A DNA stretch of 64,000 bases from Candidatus Sulfotelmatobacter sp. (GCA_035504415.1 DATJRY010000011.1:496001-560000), one strand, 5' to 3'. Shown: positions 1 through 10,200, counted from the first letter of the stretch. Made by a program: numbers and translations. The notes: generated by a model from the letters alone, not told the origin.

Positions 1-1338
<1,338 letters not shown>

Positions 1339-1350
1339 CGCGAAACGCGG

Positions 1351-1716
1351 TCAGGCCGCCGTCAGCGCCTCGACGAAGGCGAAGCGCGGTTCGCGGACGC
1401 CGCCGAAAAAGGCGACCATGTCGTCGACCATCCGCGCGCAGCCGTCCCGCGTCATCGGATAGATCGCGGCCCCGCGCGCCAGGTAGGCGGGCGCGGCGAG
1501 CGTGCCGGAGACGGCCTCGGGGGCCGGCTCGCCGACGAAGGTGGCGCTCACCGACCCGGCGTCGTGCTGGGCGATGATCGCGGACTGCCCCGCATACGTC
1601 CACTGGACGACGTCGCCTTCGCGGCGCAGGCTCAAGCCGTGCGCGAAGGTCGTCAGGGGGGCGAAAACGTCAGCGAAGAGGCCAGCGGCCTCAAGAGCAG
1701 CCATCTCCCGCAGCAT
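1351..1716 (-). CDS. Hypothetical protein, 121 aa
   Basis: I do not recognise this small soluble protein. It has no signal peptide or membrane segment, is rich in Ala, Val and Phe, and contains GDVVQWTYAGQSAIIAQHD and PMTRDGCARMVDDM. The pattern resembles small alpha+beta proteins in which strands surround a C-terminal helix, but no catalytic motif stands out. I chose ATG at 1716. A GTG at 1740 would add eight residues (PPAPVPA), and neither start has a clear ribosome-binding site. It converges on ettA with a 12-base gap. Reading frame and GC pattern look coding, but the function is unknown. Confidence 0.6.
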   Translation of the reverse strand: MLREMAALEAAGLFADVFAPLTTFAHGLSLRREGDVVQWTYAGQSAIIAQHDAGSVSATFVGEPAPEAVSGTLAAPAYLARGAAIYPMTRDGCARMVDDMVAFFGGVREPRFAFVEALTAA

Positions 1717-1772
1717 AGCGGGGACCGGCGCGGGCGGCACCGGCCACGCGGCCGACGTACCGCCCCGAGCGT

Positions 1773-2033
1773 TTACCGGTCGGCGAGTAGCCGCCGAGCG
1801 ATCGTCTCGCTCGCGTCGGCCGGCGCCACGGCCGCGAACGGGATCGCGACCTTGTCACCGTTGTCGAACGACAGCGTCGCCGTCGTCTCGTCGTCGGCCA
1901 GGGCGGCCACGACGGTGGAACGACCCTTCACCCACATGGCCGAGTCCCACGAGATCTCCTCGGTCTTCACCGCGGAGCCGAGCCGACCGCGCACCTGGGC
2001 GTCGACCGAGTCGATCCATTGATCGAATGTCAC
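1773..2033 (-). CDS. Hypothetical protein, 86 aa
   Basis: Small unrecognised protein beginning VTFDQWIDSVDAQVRGRLGS and ending with two helices after a strand-rich middle (STVVAALADDETTATLSF, GDKVAIPFAAV). The start is fixed by AGGAG (complement of 2040-2044) six bases ahead of GTG at 2033; the longer frame to 2099 has no ribosome-binding site. There is no signal peptide or membrane segment. The middle reads like a small beta-barrel of SH3 type, which is inference only. It stands alone between two minus-strand genes. Confidence 0.6.
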   Translation of the reverse strand: MTFDQWIDSVDAQVRGRLGSAVKTEEISWDSAMWVKGRSTVVAALADDETTATLSFDNGDKVAIPFAAVAPADASETIARRLLADR

Positions 2034-2182
2034 ATCTATCTCCTGGCGGATTATCCGATTGTCCAACCGCCGCTGCGAGCATACCGCGCGGTCCCGCACG
2101 ATTGCAAGGGTTTTTTCGGTGAAGAGTTGGCCGAAGGGCCCGCCCGGCGGATGCCGGACGGGTCCCAGGCCTCCCGAAGCGC

Positions 2183-4387
2183 TCAGCGTGGTGGGTGCTG
2201 CTGGCGCTGCGGGGCGGGGGCGGCTCGCGGAGCCGCCGGGCGGGCCGCCGGCATCGCCGGGCGGGCCGGCGCCGCATAGTGCGGGGCGGCGGCGCGCGCC
2301 GGAGCCGCGTAGTGCGGGGCGGCCGCACGGGCCGGAGCCGCGTAGTGCGGGGCGGCCGCGCGGGCCGGAGCCGCCGCACGGGGCGCGGCGTAGGTCCGCG
2401 CGTAGGTGCGGGCCGGGGCAGTGCGACCGGTGGCCGCGTGGCTCACGCTCACCGGACGAGCGGCGGCACGGGCTGCCGGACGAGCCGCCGTGCGGGTTGC
2501 CGGACGAGCCGCCGTGCGCACGCCGGTCCCGCGATGCGCGGCGACCGGACGGGTCGCACCGCGGTTCACCGTGGCCCGGTTCGCCGGGGCATGGTTGGCG
2601 ATCGCGCGGTTGGCGGTCGCACGGTTGGCGGTCGCCGGACGAGCGGCCCGGCCGGCCGCGACGTGCGTGCCGCGGTTGGTGTTGAAACGACTCCAGGCGG
2701 GGTTCGCCGCGCGGTTGGGGGCGGCGCGATTCGCCGTCACCGGTGCGCGATGCGCCGTGCCGCGGTTCGCGGCGCCGCGGTTCGCCGTGGCACGCGCAGC
2801 CGTCGGACGCGCGCCCGCCGCCGGACGAGCGGCCATCGGCCGGGCTCCGGTGGCGCGGTTGTTGGCGAGGTGGATCGTCCCCGCGCGGGCCGCCGCGGTG
2901 CGCGCCGCGACCGTGCGGGTGCGGAACGAGCTGGCGGCGACGGCGTGCGCCGGTGCGCGGCTGAAGCGCGCCGCCGCGGCGCGCTGCTGCGCGAACGGCG
3001 TGCGCGCCGTCGCGACGCGCGGGTCACCCGCATACGTGCCGCGCATCAGCGCCGGACGCGGATCGAGCGAGCGCGCGACCGAAGCGCGCGAGTAGCGCAG
3101 GTTCGCGGCGGTCGGGACGAACGGCGTGCGGCCTTGGAAGACGTGCGCGCGCCCGTACATCGACGGACCCACGCGCATCGCGCGGCCGAACCGTCCGCCG
3201 TAGAAGTTCCGGCCGCTCACGTACGAACCGTACGCGTAGTTCTGGTACGCGTTGTACGAGTTCACGTAGGTGATGCTGCTGTAGCCACCCGGGCCCCACC
3301 ACGGATAGTAGGGTTCGTACGGCGCCAGCGGCACCCAGCCGATGTCCAGGCCGAGGTCGAAGTTGGGGTCGCCGAAGTCGAGCGAGACGCCGACGCCGCC
3401 GCCGAACCCGACGAACGCGACCAGCGCGGGCTGCCAGGTCGGATAGTCCGGACCCGGACGCGGCGGATACCACGCCCAGCCCCACGGGCTGCGATACCAC
3501 GAACCATAGTGGTAGGGCGCCCAACCCCACGGATCGGACGACACCCAGGTCCAGCCGTAGCCGTCTTCCCACACCCACTGGCCGTCCTGATACGGCGCCC
3601 AGTCCGACGGCTCGTCGGCCGGCACCCACACTTCGCCGTAGGTCGGATCGTCGTACCAGTGACCGTACGGCCCGAGATCGTCGACGCCGACGATGTCCTG
3701 ATCGACGTACGCATCCGACGCGGCGACGCCCGGCGACTCTTCGTAGCGATCGCGATCGTTGTCGAAGGTGTCGAACGCGTCGTACGCCGGCGCGCCCGCG
3801 GTCTGCACCGACGGATCGCCGGCCGGACCATGCGCGAGCAGGGTCTGCCCGGCCGCGATCGTGCGCGTGCCGCCCGGCGTGACCACGTCGGCGGAGCCGT
3901 CGCGCGGCGTCACGTGCGTCACGCCGTGCGAATCGACGTTGACGCGCACGCTGCTCGCGCCGTGCGGGCGAATCGAAACCGACGGCGTGTCGATCTGATC
4001 CGCCGCGTTGCTGCCCGGCAGCGCGCGCATGTCGACCGTCCCTTGCGCCAGCTGCACTTCGTGATCGTTCGGGCTGACGTTGACCATGCGCATCTGCACG
4101 TCACCGCCGAGCCGCATGTCGGAACCGTGGTCGAAGGCGATCTCACCACGCCCGGCGTTGCCCGTCGTCACGTAGTCGCCCGCCTCGACGGGAGCGTTGA
4201 CGACCGCATTCGTCGGCGAGCTGCTGTCGGCGCGCTGCACGGCGACGCCGCCTTGCGCGTACGAGATACGGGCCACGCCCGGGCCGGCGTCTTGCGCCTG
4301 CGCCGCGAGCGGTGTGCCCAGCGGGAGGAGGAGCGCGAGCGCCGCGCTCAGCGGCACCAGCGGTCTCCAGTATGATGGCGTTTCCAT
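2183..4387 (-). CDS. Secreted FecR-domain / DUF6600 (YXWY-repeat) protein with Ala-rich repetitive tail
   Basis: Exported protein of 734 residues. The start is ATG at 4387 with GAGG five bases upstream; the longer frame adds 37 residues ahead of an obvious signal peptide (PLSAALALLLPLG...AAQA). Residues about 35-190 form a FecR-like beta domain (ARISYAQGGVAVQRAD, GRGEIAFDHGSDMRLG). Residues about 220-360 carry the aromatic repeats of DUF6600 proteins: GPYGHWYDDPTYGEVWVP, GQWVWEDGYGWTWVS, YGSWYRSPWGWAWYPP. The last 270 residues are low-complexity Ala/Arg/Pro with many NRA and ARPA units and three exact 11-residue repeats. FecR is a sensor domain in iron uptake, but no sigma factor or receptor lies nearby, so a cell-surface or envelope-stress role is inference. 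Confidence 0.75.
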   Translation of the reverse strand: METPSYWRPLVPLSAALALLLPLGTPLAAQAQDAGPGVARISYAQGGVAVQRADSSSPTNAVVNAPVEAGDYVTTGNAGRGEIAFDHGSDMRLGGDVQMRMVNVSPNDHEVQLAQGTVDMRALPGSNAADQIDTPSVSIRPHGASSVRVNVDSHGVTHVTPRDGSADVVTPGGTRTIAAGQTLLAHGPAGDPSVQTAGAPAYDAFDTFDNDRDRYEESPGVAASDAYVDQDIVGVDDLGPYGHWYDDPTYGEVWVPADEPSDWAPYQDGQWVWEDGYGWTWVSSDPWGWAPYHYGSWYRSPWGWAWYPPRPGPDYPTWQPALVAFVGFGGGVGVSLDFGDPNFDLGLDIGWVPLAPYEPYYPWWGPGGYSSITYVNSYNAYQNYAYGSYVSGRNFYGGRFGRAMRVGPSMYGRAHVFQGRTPFVPTAANLRYSRASVARSLDPRPALMRGTYAGDPRVATARTPFAQQRAAAARFSRAPAHAVAASSFRTRTVAARTAAARAGTIHLANNRATGARPMAARPAAGARPTAARATANRGAANRGTAHRAPVTANRAAPNRAANPAWSRFNTNRGTHVAAGRAARPATANRATANRAIANHAPANRATVNRGATRPVAAHRGTGVRTAARPATRTAARPAARAAARPVSVSHAATGRTAPARTYARTYAAPRAAAPARAAAPHYAAPARAAAPHYAAPARAAAPHYAAPARPAMPAARPAAPRAAPAPQRQQHPPR
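2274..2372 (-). repeat. Three tandem 33-bp units inside the FecR/DUF6600 gene
   Basis: Units at 2274-2306, 2307-2339 and 2340-2372 each encode PARAAAPHYAA on the minus strand, differing by a few bases. They are in frame and without spacers, so this is an expanding coding repeat and not a CRISPR. A degenerate fourth unit (PARPAMPAARP) follows toward the C-terminus. Confidence 0.85.
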
Positions 4388-4616
4388 ATCGGCCTCGTGA
4401 AAATATGATGACGGCGCAGAGCGCCTTCGGGTATGGTGCCCAAACGGCTCGTCCACCATGCCTAGCGGCGTCCCAGCTACTTCTAATCGCGGCCTCATCG
4501 CGGAGTATGTTGCCGCGTCGTTGCCGTGCCGATGGTCCCTCTACGAACGCCACCCACGGGCACTGCCCGCGGGCCTTTCGTAGTTGCACAGCAGCTTGCC
4601 GCACTGAGGGGTCACC

Positions 4617-5153
4617 ATGGTCAAGCTCCGTCTCGCCGTTCTCGGCCTCGCGTTAGCGTTGCCGGGACTTCCTGCACTCGCCGACGAGTTCTCCGGCCCG
4701 ACTGCCGGCCGACTCGCTCCGGCCGACGAGTATTTCGGTCGAATGAAGATGAGCGTGCTCGGGATCGCCAACACGATCCGCGACGCGGGCAAGCGCCTGG
4801 AAGAAGGCAGCTCGCCGAACGACATGCTGCGCGGCCCGCTCTACTTCGCCGTCGACGCGATCCGGGATTGGGAGCACAAGTATCCGTCCGATCACTGGAT
4901 TCCGCGCGATCTGATGGCGCTGGAAACGGTGTACTTGCGAGCGGGCTCGCAGGAGTCGTACGCGATGGCGCGCCGCACCGCCCACTGGATCGCCGCCGAC
5001 TATCCCGGCTCGCCCGAGGCGCATCGCGCGCTGGCGGCGGTCGGCGAGGAGCGGCCGTCGTACGGCGTCGCTCGCCGCCCCACGTACGCAGCCGACCGGC
5101 CGTCGTACGCGCAGGACGCCGACGACAGTGACGACGACGGCGGTGAGCGCTAA
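4617..5153 (+). CDS. Secreted hypothetical protein, 178 aa
   Basis: Starts at ATG 4617 with GAGGGG seven bases upstream. Residues 1-22 are a clear signal peptide (KLRLAVLGLALALPGLPALA then DEF). The mature part is helical (MKMSVLGIANTIRDAGKRLE, RGPLYFAVDAIRDWEHKYP, SYAMARRTAHWIAADYPGS), reminiscent of TPR-like helix pairs. It ends in an acidic, Ser/Tyr-rich tail (DADDSDDDGGER). I do not recognise the family. It overlaps the convergent monooxygenase gene by 4 bases. An extracytoplasmic location is supported; the function is unknown. Confidence 0.7.
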   Translation: MVKLRLAVLGLALALPGLPALADEFSGPTAGRLAPADEYFGRMKMSVLGIANTIRDAGKRLEEGSSPNDMLRGPLYFAVDAIRDWEHKYPSDHWIPRDLMALETVYLRAGSQESYAMARRTAHWIAADYPGSPEAHRALAAVGEERPSYGVARRPTYAADRPSYAQDADDSDDDGGER

Positions 5154-6148
5154 GCGCCGACCAGCGTGAACGCCTGCGCCAGCAAGGCGTAGGACCGCGC
5201 GCGCTCGGCGTACGACGGGGCGATGGTCACGATCATCGCTTCGTCGGCACCGTGCGCCGCGACGATCTCCTCGATACGCGCACGGACCCCCGGCGGCGAC
5301 CCGAGCGCGAGGCGGCGGCGATTCCATCGCACCTCCTCGCGCTCGTCCTCGCTGAACGGATAGGCCTGTGCTTCCTCGCGCGTGGGGACCGGCAAGTCGA
5401 GCCCGCGCCGAATGCGCAGCCGCCACAGATCGGTCGTGCGCGCCGCCGCTTCCGCTTCGTCGGCGGTCGGCGCGGCGAGCGCCGCGATCGCGATAAGCAG
5501 CCGCGGCTCGGGCCAACGTGCCGACGGTTTGAAGTGCCGGCGATACATGCGCGTCACCGCTTCCGCGTCGCCGGCGATGAAGTGCGCGTACGCGTACGGG
5601 ATGCCCAGCTCGGCCGCCAGCGCCGCGCCGTAATCCGACGAGCCCAACATCCAGACCTCGGGCGAGCTCGTGCCGGTCGGCTGCGCGCGCAGCATGGCGA
5701 AGTCGTGCTCGTCGGGCAAGTTGCCCTCCAGGAAGCCCATCACGTCGAGCACCTGACGCGGGAACATGCGCACGTCGTGGGTCGCCAGCGCGCCGTTGAC
5801 GCGGCGCGAGCCGCCGGGCGCCCGTCCGATGCCCAGATCGATCCGCCCCGGCGCGAGCGCTTCGAGCATGCGGAACTGCTCGGCGACTTTGAGCGCCGCG
5901 TAGTGCGGGAGCAGCACCCCGCCGCTGCCGATGCGCATGCGCGTCGTCTCCGCCGTCAGGCGGCCCAGCAGCACTTCCGGCGCCGCGTCGGCGAGCCCGC
6001 GCGTCGCGTGGTGCTCAGCCAGCCAGTACCGATGGTAGCCGAGCGACTCGGCGTCGCGCGCCAGCGCGATCGTCGCGTCGACGGCCTCGCGTGCGGCGGC
6101 CGCGCCGACGATCGGCGACTGGTCGAGGATTCCCAGCGGCACGCTCAT
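5150..6148 (-). CDS. LLM-class (luciferase-like) flavin-dependent monooxygenase
   Basis: 332-residue TIM-barrel flavoprotein of the bacterial luciferase superfamily that uses FMNH2 or F420H2 and O2. The opening LGILDQSPIVGAAAAREAVD, YHRYWLAEHHATRGLA and the PGRIDLGIGRAPGG stretch are typical of the alkanal-monooxygenase-like group (MsnO8-type). Its ATG at 6148 overlaps the hydrolase stop as ATGA, so it is the last gene of the boxD-ligase-hydrolase operon. This position suggests a role linked to aromatic-acid catabolism, but the substrate cannot be read from the sequence. It ends convergently with a 4-base overlap. Confidence 0.85.
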   Translation of the reverse strand: MSVPLGILDQSPIVGAAAAREAVDATIALARDAESLGYHRYWLAEHHATRGLADAAPEVLLGRLTAETTRMRIGSGGVLLPHYAALKVAEQFRMLEALAPGRIDLGIGRAPGGSRRVNGALATHDVRMFPRQVLDVMGFLEGNLPDEHDFAMLRAQPTGTSSPEVWMLGSSDYGAALAAELGIPYAYAHFIAGDAEAVTRMYRRHFKPSARWPEPRLLIAIAALAAPTADEAEAAARTTDLWRLRIRRGLDLPVPTREEAQAYPFSEDEREEVRWNRRRLALGSPPGVRARIEEIVAAHGADEAMIVTIAPSYAERARSYALLAQAFTLVGA

Positions 6149-6933
6149 TCGCGTTTCATCGATTCTTCATCCGCGCCGAGGACGCTCGTGTCGACGAACG
6201 TGGCGACGCGGGTCAGGACCTTCTCCGCCGCGTCGCGATGGGGGCTGTGCCCGGCGCCGGGAATCACCAACGCTTGCGTGAGGGGAACGCGGGCCGCGAT
6301 GCTCTCGACCTGGGCCAGCGTCCCATACTCGTCGGCCTCGCCTTGCACGATCAGCACCGGGCAGGTGATGCGCGCGGCGTCGGCCTCGATGTTCCAACCG
6401 CGAAAGCGCGGGTCGAGCCACGCGTCGTTCCAGCCGCGGAACGCGTCCTCGACGTGCGTGTGGTAACGGCTCAGCCGTGCGCGCAGGTCACCCCGCTCCC
6501 ACGCCGCGCGCGCCGCCGCGATGCTGCGCAGGCTGATCTCCTCGACGAAGACGTGCGGTGCTTCGAGCACCAAGCCGCTGACCCGGTCGGGAAACGCCCC
6601 CGCGTAGACGATCGCGATCGAGGCGCCGTCGCTGTGGCCGAACAGGATCGGCCGCTCGACCGCGAGCGCGTCGAGCAGGCTCGGCAGCACCTCGGTGGCC
6701 TCGCGCTGCATGTAGTCCGGCTCGCGCGGACCGGCCAGCGGATCGGACGCGCCGTAGCCGCGACGCGAGTAGGCGACGACGGCGCAGCGCGTGCGCGCCG
6801 CCAGCTGCTGCGGGAAGTCGCGCCACAGCGCGACCGAGCCGAGCCCTTCGTGCAGCAGCACGATCGTCGGACGCGCGGGATCGCCGGGCAGCCGCAGCGT
6901 CTCGAGCCGCGCGTCGCCGACGACGACCCTCAC
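6145..6933 (-). CDS. Alpha/beta hydrolase of the box operon
   Basis: 262 residues. GTG at 6933 overlaps the ligase stop as GTGA, which decides the start. It has an alpha/beta-hydrolase fold: oxyanion region LLHEGLGSVALWRDFP, nucleophile elbow GHSDGAS (Ser about residue 100), lid, acid in VLIVQGEADEYG and the catalytic His in PGAGHSPHRDAAEKV. The fold is shared by lactonases, esterases and CoA-thioesterases. Some box clusters also carry a hydrolase thought to act on a lactone or thioester intermediate, so such a role here is inference. It is translationally coupled to its neighbours on both sides. Confidence 0.85.
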   Translation of the reverse strand: MRVVVGDARLETLRLPGDPARPTIVLLHEGLGSVALWRDFPQQLAARTRCAVVAYSRRGYGASDPLAGPREPDYMQREATEVLPSLLDALAVERPILFGHSDGASIAIVYAGAFPDRVSGLVLEAPHVFVEEISLRSIAAARAAWERGDLRARLSRYHTHVEDAFRGWNDAWLDPRFRGWNIEADAARITCPVLIVQGEADEYGTLAQVESIAARVPLTQALVIPGAGHSPHRDAAEKVLTRVATFVDTSVLGADEESMKRE

Positions 6934-8519
6934 GCCTGTTCGCGCGCGCGAAGCACGTGCCGCTGGATCTTTCCGGTCGCCGTCTTGGGCAGCTCGTCGA
7001 CGAACGCGATCCAGCGCGGATACTTGTACGGCGCCAACCGGTCCTTGACGTGCAGCTTGAGCGCCTCGATCAGCGCGGCGTCGCCGACCGCGCCCGGCTT
7101 GAGCACGACGAACGCCTTCGGTTTGACCAGGTCCTGTTCGTCGGCGACGCCGATCACCGCCGCCTCGAGCACCTGCTCGTGCGCGATCAGCGCCGATTCG
7201 ACCTCCGCCGGCGAGACCCAGATGCCGCCGACCTTGAGCATGTCGTCGACCCGCCCGCAGTAGACGTAGCAGCCGTCCTCGTCCTGTCGGTACTTGTCGC
7301 CGGTTCGCGTCCACTCGCCGGCGAACGTGCGGCGCGACTTCTCGCGATTGTTCCAATAGTACGCGGCCGCGGTGGGACCGCAGATCTCCAGCTCGCCGAG
7401 CTCGCCGGGCGCGACGTCCTGTCCGTTCTCGTCGACGATGCGCGCGCGATAACCCGGAACCGTGATGCCGGTCGTGCCGTACTTCACCGCGCCGGGGCGG
7501 TTGGAGATGAAGATGTGCAGCATCTCGGTCGAACCGATCCCGTCGACGATGTCGACGCCGAAGCGCGCCGTCCAGCTGCGCCCGATCTCTTCGGGCAGCG
7601 GCTCGCCGGCCGAGGTGCAGACGCGCAGCGCCAGCTCCTCGCGCAGCGGCAGATCCGGGTGGACCAGCAGCGAGCCGAACAGGGTCGGCACGCCGCAGAA
7701 GATCGTCGGCTGTCCGCGCCGCAACACGCCGCTGACGGCGTCGGGCGTCGGTCGTCCCGAGAACAGCACCGCGGTCGCGCCGACCGAGAGCGGAAACGTC
7801 AGCGCGTTGCCCAGACCGTAGGCGAAGAACAGCTTGGCCGCGGAGTACACGACGTCGTCCTCGCGCATGCCGAGCACGCCTTGCGCGAACAGCTGCGCGG
7901 TCCCCATCAAGCTCGTCTGCACGTGTACGGTGCCTTTCGGCTTGCCGGTCGAGCCCGACGAGTAGAGCCAGAAGCACGCGTCGTCGGCGCGCGTCGGCGC
8001 CGCCGCGCTCAGCGGTTCGGCGAGATCGACGATCGCGCTCAAGCGCGGCAGCGTCGCGTCGTCGGCGTGCGCGGCGGGATCGGAGAGCACGATCGTGCCG
8101 TGCCAGTTCGCCTGGTGCGCCGCGTCCATGAACGGCGCGAGCAGCTCGGCCGACACGATCGCCGCCTTGGCGCGGCTGTCGGCCAGGATGTAGGCGTAGT
8201 CGTCGGCCTTGAACAGCGTGTTGACCGGGATCGGCACGATGCCGGCCCGGATCGCGCCCAGGAACGCGGTGGGGAAGTCGATCGTGTCGAGCAGGCAGAG
8301 CACGACGCGCTGTTCGATCTCCAGGCCCAGCCCGAGCAGCGCGCCGGCGCAGCGCTCGACGCGCGCCGCCAGCGCACCGTACGTGATCGACGCGTACTCG
8401 TCGACGAAGGCCACCTTGTCAAGGCGTCCGGCGTGATGGCCGAGCAGGTCGGCGGCGGCGTTGTACGTCGGCGGCGCGAGCGCCGCGGGAGCGGGAACCG
8501 GCGACTCCGGTGCGATCAT
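6930..8519 (-). CDS. bclA: Benzoate-CoA ligase
   Basis: 529-residue adenylate-forming enzyme that converts benzoate, ATP and CoA to benzoyl-CoA in the cytoplasm. The AMP-binding P-loop is YSSGSTGKPKGTVH, followed by A5-type GSTEMLHIFISNRPG, the hinge GRVDDMLKVGGIWVSP and C-terminal lysine motif LPKTATGKIQRHVLR. LFFAYGLGNALTFPL and the GSTEMLH stretch are characteristic of benzoate-CoA ligases. ATG 8519 is preceded by GGAGG at a 6-base spacing. It lies 22 bases after boxD and overlaps the hydrolase by 4 bases. The box context makes benzoate the most likely substrate, though hydroxy- or halobenzoates remain possible. Confidence 0.92.
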   Translation of the reverse strand: MIAPESPVPAPAALAPPTYNAAADLLGHHAGRLDKVAFVDEYASITYGALAARVERCAGALLGLGLEIEQRVVLCLLDTIDFPTAFLGAIRAGIVPIPVNTLFKADDYAYILADSRAKAAIVSAELLAPFMDAAHQANWHGTIVLSDPAAHADDATLPRLSAIVDLAEPLSAAAPTRADDACFWLYSSGSTGKPKGTVHVQTSLMGTAQLFAQGVLGMREDDVVYSAAKLFFAYGLGNALTFPLSVGATAVLFSGRPTPDAVSGVLRRGQPTIFCGVPTLFGSLLVHPDLPLREELALRVCTSAGEPLPEEIGRSWTARFGVDIVDGIGSTEMLHIFISNRPGAVKYGTTGITVPGYRARIVDENGQDVAPGELGELEICGPTAAAYYWNNREKSRRTFAGEWTRTGDKYRQDEDGCYVYCGRVDDMLKVGGIWVSPAEVESALIAHEQVLEAAVIGVADEQDLVKPKAFVVLKPGAVGDAALIEALKLHVKDRLAPYKYPRWIAFVDELPKTATGKIQRHVLRAREQA

Positions 8520-8541
8520 GACGGACCTCCGCGCGGTGCGG

Positions 8542-10110
8542 TCAGAGCGTGTACGGGTTGACGGCCTGCGCCGCCAGCTGCTCGAGGACCGGCAGCGGGC
8601 CTTGCACCGCGGTGCGCTGGTGGTAGAACCACAGCCCGCGCAACCCGCCCAGCTCTTCGCCGCCGCCGGCACGACCGGGACCGCCGTGCTGACAGGAGGG
8701 CATCACGATGCCGTGGCCGGTCTGCGCGTCGCCGATCGCGGTGTCGACCAGCAGCACGCGCCCGTGCGAGGCCCCGATCGCGAGCGCCGACTGCGCGAGG
8801 AACGCGGCGTCGTCGCTGAAGACCGAGACGACCAGCGAGCCACCGCCGCGCCGCGCCAGCGCGTACGCCTCGTCGGGCGTCGTGTAGGTGAGCACGCTGG
8901 CGACCGGCGCGAAGACCTCGAGATCGTGCACGATCGCCGCGTCGCCGCCGGCGACGATCAGCGTCGGCGCGACGAACGCTTCGCCGGCCGGGACGTTCGG
9001 GTGCGTGTACGCGATCGACGCGCCCGGTGCGGCGGCCAGCTGCGCGATCCCCTCGCGCGCGCGCCGCGCTTCGCCGGCGGAGACGAGCGGGCCGAGCGTG
9101 ACGCCGTCGGTCGCGGGATCGCCGACGACCACCGCGTCGAGTGCGCGCGCCAACGCGCGCAGCACCGCGTCGCGCCGCGCCGCCGGCACGATCGCGCGGC
9201 GGATCGCGGTGCACTTCTGGCCGGCCTTGGTGCTCATCTCGCGCACGATCTCGCGCACGTACAGCTCGAACACCGGCGTCCCTTCGCGCGCGTCGGGGCC
9301 GAGCAGCGTCGCGTTGAGGCTATCGGCTTCGACGTTGACGCGCACGCCCGCGCCGCGCACCTGCGGGTGCGAGCGAATGCGCTCGCCGGTCTCGGCCGAA
9401 CCCGTGAACGCGATCGCGTCGCCGAACCGCACGTGATCGAGCAGATCGCCGACGCTGCCGACCAGCAGCGAGAGCGCGCCGTTCGGCAGCACGCCCGCGT
9501 CGATCACCGCGCGCACCATCTCGACCGACAGCCAGGCCGTCGCCGTCGCCGGCTTCGCCACCACCGGAATGCCGCTGAGCAGCGCGACGGCGGCCTTCTC
9601 CCACAAGCCCCACGAGGGGAAGTTGTAGGCGTTGATGTGGATGGCGGCGCCGTCGATCGGCACGCCTAGGTGCAGCGCTTGGAAGTTCGGGTCGCGCGCC
9701 AGCCGCGCCGGCGCGCCGTCGCTGAGCACCTTCGCCTCGCCCAGCGACGCGCCGAGCTTCGCGTAGTACTTCAGCGTGCCGATGCCGCCGTCGACGTCGA
9801 TGCCCGCGTCGGCCTTGGTGTTGCCCGAGTTGCGGCGCGCGATCGCGTACCAGTCGTCGCGACGGGCCTGCAGCGCGTCCGCGACGGCGCCCAGCAGCGC
9901 GGCGCGCTGCGCGTAGGTCAGCGCGCCCAGCGCCGGCCGTCCGACGTCCCGGGCGTAGCGCAGCGCCGCACCGAGGTCGAGCCCGCTCGACGACGCGAGC
10001 GCGACGACCTCACCGGTGACCGGGTCGACCAGCTCCGCTCCCGCGTCCGAACCGCGCACCCACCGACCGGCGAGATAGCTCTCGAGAACGACGGGCTCGG
10101 TGGCGACCAT
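8542..10110 (-). CDS. boxD: 3,4-Dehydroadipyl-CoA semialdehyde dehydrogenase (BoxD)
   Basis: 522-residue aldehyde dehydrogenase that oxidises the semialdehyde formed by BoxC to 3,4-dehydroadipyl-CoA with NADP+. The general base lies in NVEADSLNATLLG and the nucleophile Cys in KAGQKCTAIRR, the version found in BoxD and the PaaZ aldehyde domain. Also present are FTGSAETG (cofactor binding) and SCQHGGPGRAGGGEELGG near the end. The start is ATG 10110 with AAGAAGG six bases upstream. The frame stays open to 10200, but that extension runs into a transposon end and is rejected. It is the first gene of the four-gene minus-strand box operon. Confidence 0.9.
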   Translation of the reverse strand: MVATEPVVLESYLAGRWVRGSDAGAELVDPVTGEVVALASSSGLDLGAALRYARDVGRPALGALTYAQRAALLGAVADALQARRDDWYAIARRNSGNTKADAGIDVDGGIGTLKYYAKLGASLGEAKVLSDGAPARLARDPNFQALHLGVPIDGAAIHINAYNFPSWGLWEKAAVALLSGIPVVAKPATATAWLSVEMVRAVIDAGVLPNGALSLLVGSVGDLLDHVRFGDAIAFTGSAETGERIRSHPQVRGAGVRVNVEADSLNATLLGPDAREGTPVFELYVREIVREMSTKAGQKCTAIRRAIVPAARRDAVLRALARALDAVVVGDPATDGVTLGPLVSAGEARRAREGIAQLAAAPGASIAYTHPNVPAGEAFVAPTLIVAGGDAAIVHDLEVFAPVASVLTYTTPDEAYALARRGGGSLVVSVFSDDAAFLAQSALAIGASHGRVLLVDTAIGDAQTGHGIVMPSCQHGGPGRAGGGEELGGLRGLWFYHQRTAVQGPLPVLEQLAAQAVNPYTL

Positions 10111-10170
10111 GGGCAACCTTCTTTCGGTGCGAGGGCGGTCCGATGCGCTGGACGGCGCACCGCACGAAGC

Positions 10171-10200
10171 ATTATACCGGCTATTATATACTTGACGCAA
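10171..10200 (-). promoter_or_regulatory. Hybrid promoter of the boxD operon, -35 inside the transposon end
   Basis: Read leftward: TTGCGT (complement of 10195-10200) lies in the transposon's terminal repeat, then an 18-base spacer, then TATAAT (complement of 10171-10176) in the flanking target duplication. Only a degenerate BoxR half site (TGCT) remains on this side. The elements are seen; activity is inferred. Confidence 0.5.
10179..10200. repeat. Left terminal inverted repeat of the transposon
   Basis: 22 bp beginning GGCTATTATATACTTGACG. Twenty-one bases match the inverted copy at 13514-13535. The inward-facing TTGACG doubles as the -35 of the transposase promoter, and the outward-facing TTGCGT doubles as a -35 for boxD. 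Confidence 0.85.

Noticed and set aside
2274-2372. CRISPR-like array
   Set aside because: Units abut without spacers and are in frame in a coding tail.
2195-4375. Large plus-strand ORF (726 aa) opposite the FecR/DUF6600 gene
   Set aside because: Arg-rich composition typical of antisense frames in GC-rich genes; no motif.
10111-10200. Longer boxD start extending 30 codons upstream
   Set aside because: The extension lies in the leader, the hybrid promoter and the transposon end, and ATG 10110 has a good ribosome-binding site.
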